Source: Streptomyces calvus
GTDB taxonomy: Bacteria > Actinomycetota > Actinomycetes > Streptomycetales > Streptomycetaceae
DNA: 64,000 nucleotides
Assembly: GCF_006782915.1 (NCBI RefSeq)
Contig: NZ_VCNP01000056.1
Location: 868,001-932,000, forward strand
Direction of reading: 5' to 3'
A model generated the notes under the pieces. The model did no database searches and was not told the DNA's origin. It saw only the letters and a program-made list of their open reading frames with translations. The stretch's first letter is position 1, and the number at the start of each line of letters is the position of its first letter. Below are positions 60,493 through 64,000 of this stretch, piece after piece. A program made the position numbers and the translations under genes.

Positions 60493-61134
60493 TCAGCCGA
60501 CCAGCACGACCTCCAGCGTGCGCGGACCGTGCACGCCCTCCACCCGGTCCAGTTCGATGTCGCTGGTCGCCGAGGGACCCGAGATCCAGGTGAGCGGGCG
60601 GGCCGGATCCAGGCGCCGCAGCGCCTTCGGGACCGAGGAGACGACCTGGTCGGGGACGCGGACGACACAGATGTGGTGGTCGGGGACGAGGGTGATGCGG
60701 CGCCGGCCCTGGTCGGGGGAGCCGTCCAGCACGATCGTGCCCGTCTCGGCGACGGCCACCGCGCACGCCGTCACCACACTGTCGACCCGGTCCAGCTCCG
60801 CCGGGGTGCTCTCGGCCCGGTCCGCCACCAGGGTCACCTCGGCCGCCGCGAGCCACTCCTCGTCCAGTCCGGGCGGCACCAGCACCGTCGACGCGCCGCG
60901 CGCCGCGAGCAGCCCGGCGATCACTCCCGGCAGCCCGTCGGCGTCGGTGCGGTGCACGACCGCCCGGTAGTCGGCCAGGTTCTCCGCGAGCAGGTCCACC
61001 GTCCCGTCCACGGTGCGCTCCCCGTGCTCCGGCAGATAGTCCCGCACGACCGCCCGCTCGTAGGGGGTGTCGTCCCGCGGTACGTCGGCCAGGGCGCGCC
61101 GCACCCGGCCCAGGATCCGTTCCCTGCCGCTCAC
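60493..61134 (-). CDS. lutC: Lactate utilization protein LutC (LUD domain)
   Basis: A 213-residue LUD-domain protein, the third part of the LutABC L-lactate oxidase. VTACAVAVAETGTIVLDG and RRRITLVPDHHICVVR are the conserved core. The GTG start overlaps the lutB stop (GTGA). It acts with LutA and LutB to convert L-lactate to pyruvate. Confidence 0.94.
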   Translation of the reverse strand: MSGRERILGRVRRALADVPRDDTPYERAVVRDYLPEHGERTVDGTVDLLAENLADYRAVVHRTDADGLPGVIAGLLAARGASTVLVPPGLDEEWLAAAEVTLVADRAESTPAELDRVDSVVTACAVAVAETGTIVLDGSPDQGRRRITLVPDHHICVVRVPDQVVSSVPKALRRLDPARPLTWISGPSATSDIELDRVEGVHGPRTLEVVLVG

Positions 61135-62609
61135 TCGGCACCGCCCTTCGCGTTCTGCGTCCGCTGCCACCAGTCCCGGAACGGCTCCGCCGGCACCGGC
61201 GGCAGATCCCGGGTCCCGCTCCACGCCCGGCCGGGGCCCGGCAGGGTGCGCGGATGGATGCGGCGGGTGCGCGAGGCGAGGCGCTGCCCGGTGCGCAGCA
61301 CACCGGGCCGGCTGAACGCCCAGCGCGCGGCGCGCATCGCGGCCCGCTCCGCGGCGTGGCCCTTGGCGGGCTGCAGCACCACCTTGTTGCCGGCCCGCGT
61401 CACCGGGCCGCCCTCCACCACCCGCTCCCGCAGGTGCACCAGCACCTCGGGGATGTCGATGGCGACCGGGCACACCTCGTAGCAGGCCCCGCACAGTGAC
61501 GACGCGTACGGCAGGGACGCGTCGATCTCGCTGGCGGTGCCGCGCAGTTGGGGGCTGAGGATGGCGCCGATGGGGCCCGGGTAGACCGAGCCGTAGGCGT
61601 GGCCGCCGGCCCGCTCGTACACCGGGCACACGTTCAGGCAGGCCGAGCAGCGGATGCAGCGCAGGGCCTGGCGGCCCACCTCGTCGGCGAGGGTGTCGGT
61701 ACGGCCGTTGTCCAGCAGCACCAGGTGGAAGTGGCGGGGTCCGTCCTCGTCCGTCGTGCCGGTCCAGGTGCTCGTGTACGGGTTCATCCGCTCGGCGGTC
61801 GAGGAGCGGGGCAGGGTCTGCAGGAACACCTCCAGGTCCTGCCAGGTCGGCACGATCTTCTCGATGCCGACGACCGAGATCAGCGTCTCGGGCAGCGTCA
61901 GGCACATCCGTCCGTTGCCCTCGGACTCGACCACCACCAGCGTCCCGGTCTCGGCGACCATGAAGTTGGCGCCGGAGACGCCGACCTTGGCGCGCAGGAA
62001 CTTCTCCCGCAGGTGCAGCCGTGCCGCCTCGGCGAGTTCGGCCGGCGTGTCCGTCAGACCGTCAGGCGCGGGACGGCCCCACTCGCTCATCTCCCGCGCG
62101 AAGATCTCCCGGATCTCCCCGCGGTTGCGGTGGATCGCCGGCACCAGGATGTGCGAGGGCCGGTCCTTGCCCAACTGCACGATCAGCTCGGCGAGATCGG
62201 TCTCGTAGGCACGGATGCCCTCCGCCTCCAGCGCCTCGTTGAGCCCGATCTCCTGCGTGGCCATCGACTTGACCTTGACGACCTCCGACTCGCCGGTCTC
62301 CTTGACCAGATCGGCCACGATCCGGTTGGCCTCGTCGGCGTCGGCGGCCCAGTGCACGGTGCCGCCCGCCGCCGTCACCGACTCCTCCAACTGCACCAGG
62401 TACCGGTCGAGGTGACGGAGCGTGTGGTCCTTGATCCGCTTGCCCGCCTCCCGCAGCTCCGCCCAGTCGGCCAGTTCCGCGACCGCCTTGGCGCGCTTGC
62501 CCCGGATGGTGTGCGTGGCGTGCCGCAGGTTGCCGCGCAGGGTCCGGTCGTGCACGGCCTCGTGCGCGGCCTTCGGAAAGGCCGGCATTCCCACGAACGT
62601 TCCGCTCAT
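61131..62609 (-). CDS. lutB: Lactate utilization iron-sulfur protein LutB
   Basis: A 492-residue protein with an N-terminal LUD domain (VKVKSMATQEIGLNEALEAEGI, GVSGANFMVAETGTLVVVESEGNGRM) and two ferredoxin-type [4Fe-4S] sets, CIRCSACLNVCPVY near residue 310 and CGACYEVCPVAI near 360. Electron transfer from lactate to the respiratory chain is expected. Its ATG overlaps the lutA stop (ATGA). A proline/arginine-rich C-terminal tail follows. Confidence 0.96.
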   Translation of the reverse strand: MSGTFVGMPAFPKAAHEAVHDRTLRGNLRHATHTIRGKRAKAVAELADWAELREAGKRIKDHTLRHLDRYLVQLEESVTAAGGTVHWAADADEANRIVADLVKETGESEVVKVKSMATQEIGLNEALEAEGIRAYETDLAELIVQLGKDRPSHILVPAIHRNRGEIREIFAREMSEWGRPAPDGLTDTPAELAEAARLHLREKFLRAKVGVSGANFMVAETGTLVVVESEGNGRMCLTLPETLISVVGIEKIVPTWQDLEVFLQTLPRSSTAERMNPYTSTWTGTTDEDGPRHFHLVLLDNGRTDTLADEVGRQALRCIRCSACLNVCPVYERAGGHAYGSVYPGPIGAILSPQLRGTASEIDASLPYASSLCGACYEVCPVAIDIPEVLVHLRERVVEGGPVTRAGNKVVLQPAKGHAAERAAMRAARWAFSRPGVLRTGQRLASRTRRIHPRTLPGPGRAWSGTRDLPPVPAEPFRDWWQRTQNAKGGAE

Positions 62610-63361
62610 ACGGCCGGTTCCTCCTTGGTGCTCGCCAGGATCTCCGCGATGTGCACCGGCCGCATGCCGGTCCGCAGCCTGGTCATCGTCCCGCCGAGGT
62701 GCATCAGACACGAGTTGTCCGCCGCGCACAGCACCTCGGCACCCGTCGACTCGGCGTTGCGCACCTTGTCGGCGCCCATCGCCGCCGAGACGTCGGCGTT
62801 CTTCAGGGCGAAGGTGCCGCCGAAGCCGCAGCACTCCTCCGCGCCCGGCAGCTCCACCAGCTCCAGCCCCTTCACCGCCCGCAGCAGCCGTGTCGGCCGC
62901 TCGCCCAGGCCCAGTCCGCGCAGCCCGTGGCAGGTCGGGTGGTAGGTCACCGTGTGCGGGTAGTACGCCCCGACGTCCGTCACCCCGAGCACGTCCACCA
63001 GGAACTCCGTGAGCTCGTACGTCTTCGGCACCACCGGTGCCAGCGTCGCCGCGAGCGTGTCGCCGCGTCCCTCCGCGCGGGCCCGCTCACCCATCCGGGG
63101 ATACAGCTCCCGCACCATCGCCCCGCACGACCCGGACGGCGTGACGATCGCCTCGTAGTCGCCGAAGACTTCGGCAAAGTGCCGGGCCAGCGGCTCCGCC
63201 TCGTGCCGGTAGCCGGTGTTGTAGTGCGCCTGGCCGCAACAGGTCTGCGCCATCGGGAAGTCGACCTCGACGCCCAGCCTGGTCAGCAGCTTCACCACGG
63301 CGCGCCCGGTGTCCGGATAGAGCGTGTCGTTGACACAGGTCAGGAACAGTGCGACACGCAT
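62606..63361 (-). CDS. lutA: Lactate utilization protein LutA
   Basis: A 251-residue protein with two CCG domains of the type seen in heterodisulfide reductase and glycolate oxidase (QTCCGQAHYNTGY and EECCGFGGTFALKN), plus TCVNDTLYPD at the start and YHPTCHGLRGLG. These Cys sets bind an iron-sulfur cluster. The ATG at 63361 is chosen because AAGGAG precedes it by six bases. It is first in lutABC; no LutR regulator gene is adjacent in the window. Confidence 0.95.
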   Translation of the reverse strand: MRVALFLTCVNDTLYPDTGRAVVKLLTRLGVEVDFPMAQTCCGQAHYNTGYRHEAEPLARHFAEVFGDYEAIVTPSGSCGAMVRELYPRMGERARAEGRGDTLAATLAPVVPKTYELTEFLVDVLGVTDVGAYYPHTVTYHPTCHGLRGLGLGERPTRLLRAVKGLELVELPGAEECCGFGGTFALKNADVSAAMGADKVRNAESTGAEVLCAADNSCLMHLGGTMTRLRTGMRPVHIAEILASTKEEPAV

Positions 63362-63485
63362 CGCGGCTCCTTGTGAATCGATCATCGGGTGAGGGGCAGG
63401 GTAGTGCGGGACCGGGTGCCCGGGGGAGACCCCGTGCCGGGGCGTGGCGGCCCCCTGCGGGCGGCCCGGTCGTGGCCGGGGCCGG

Positions 63486-64000
63486 TCAGGTCCCGGCGAG
63501 GCGGGCCTGCGCCGCCCGCCACCGCTGCGTCCCGCCGCGCGGCTCGTACCGCGTCAGCGGCTGGGTGCGCGCGAGCAGCCGCCGCATCCCCGGAAGGTCG
63601 CCGACCAGCCCGTGCGCCCGGGCCTGCACCAGCACGTTGCCCAGCGCCGCCGCCTCCGTCGGCCCGGCCACCACCGGGAGCCCGCAGGCGTCGGCGGTCA
63701 GCTGGCACAGCAGCGCGTTGCGGGTGCCGCCGCCCACGATGTGCACGACGTCGACGCCCTGCCCGGCCAGCCGCTGCGCGTCCTGGACCGCCTTGCGGTG
63801 GGCCAGCGCCAGCGAGTCGAGGATGCAGCGGGTGACCTCGGCGGGCGAGTCCGGCACCGGCTGGCCCGAGGCCCGGCAGGCGTCGGCGATCCGCTCCGGC
63901 ATCCGTCCCGGAGCGAGGAACGCCGCGTCCCCCGCGTCCACCACCGACCGCAGGGCCGGCACCTCGGCCGCCTCGGCCAGCAGCGCGCCCAGATCCGGCT
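63486..64000 (-). CDS. rhaB: Rhamnulokinase, C-terminal part (runs off window)
   Basis: The last 171 residues of a FGGY-family sugar kinase; the 5' part lies beyond base 64000. DAAFLAPGRMPERIADACRASGQPVPDS, HIVGGGTRNALLCQLTADACGLPVVAGPTEAAALGNVLVQARAHGLV and LARTQPLTRYEP match the C-terminal ATPase half of rhamnulokinase (RhaB), which phosphorylates L-rhamnulose. Other FGGY kinases share this half, so the substrate call rests on detail plus context: LutABC next door would oxidise the L-lactate made from rhamnose through lactaldehyde. Confidence 0.85.
   Translation of the reverse strand, partial: PDLGALLAEAAEVPALRSVVDAGDAAFLAPGRMPERIADACRASGQPVPDSPAEVTRCILDSLALAHRKAVQDAQRLAGQGVDVVHIVGGGTRNALLCQLTADACGLPVVAGPTEAAALGNVLVQARAHGLVGDLPGMRRLLARTQPLTRYEPRGGTQRWRAAQARLAGT

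Noticed and set aside
56905..61482. A 4.6-kb open frame on the plus strand
   Set aside because: It runs opposite six clear minus-strand genes (VWA, MoxR, ABC pair, lutC, lutB). It is rich in Arg, Pro, Gln and His, with no recognisable domain, a typical high-GC artefact.

Overview
The window is chromosomal DNA of a high-GC actinomycete, almost certainly a Streptomyces. Codon third positions are nearly all G or C, GTG starts are common, genes overlap by ATGA or GTGA, and the gene families (ergothioneine operon, single-cytochrome-b succinate dehydrogenase, ECF sigma factor, many LysR/TetR regulators) fit that genus. I recognise about 60 protein genes and one insertion sequence, and see no rRNA, tRNA or CRISPR array. 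All calls come from reading the sequence; no database was searched.

Layout. 0-9.9 kb: a small NTF2-like protein, two LysR regulators, an NmrA-like reductase, a succinate dehydrogenase operon (cytochrome b, flavoprotein, Fe-S), an OlsB-OlsA-like acyltransferase pair for ornithine lipid, and a PRC-barrel/DUF2382 protein with a collagen-like linker. 9.9-18 kb: luciferase-like monooxygenase, HAD phosphatase, dodecin, an orphan sugar-binding lipoprotein with a palindrome in its promoter, and the egtABCD ergothioneine operon. 18-26 kb: a PARG-like macrodomain protein overlapping tail-to-tail with a PemK/MazF-like protein, a nucleotidyltransferase, a repeat-rich gap, and small stress or metabolic genes (VOC, CBS, PEBP, archease, phosphoribosyltransferase, CoA-transferase, zinc ribbon, LysR). 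26-36 kb: a TetR regulator facing a four-gene molybdenum hydroxylase operon of PaoABCD type, an FMN reductase facing a second TetR, a LacI regulator and an aldehyde dehydrogenase. 36.3-37.35 kb: an IS481-family element inserted at the stop codon of an alpha/beta hydrolase. 37-43 kb: thioredoxin, a disulfide-reductase-like flavoprotein, peptide deformylase, a PepSY membrane protein and a TPR protein.

43.4-53.6 kb is the most unusual region. Five consecutive secreted proteins have different N-terminal domains but share one C-terminal module of six VCBS/FG-GAP calcium-binding repeats. The N-termini are a beta-propeller DUF4185-like domain plus discoidin-like domain, an M23 endopeptidase, a lysozyme/transglycosylase-like domain, a transglycosylase-like domain plus amidase_2, and a second DUF4185 domain. 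DUF4185 includes endo-D-arabinanases (GH183), so I infer a secreted set that could dismantle arabinogalactan-peptidoglycan walls of mycolic-acid bacteria. LacI-type palindromes lie upstream. The first gene carries an apparent one-base deletion near its 3' end, and the second and third genes share a 533-bp block with only four differences, all amino-acid changing.

53.8-64 kb: a Met/His-rich membrane protein and an ECF sigma factor, a cupin, a MoxR/VWA (CoxD/CoxE-like) pair, an ABC transporter of the MacB/FtsX type, the lutABC lactate oxidation operon, and the 3' part of a rhamnulokinase gene that runs off the window. LutABC next to rhamnulokinase fits rhamnose breakdown through lactaldehyde and L-lactate to pyruvate.
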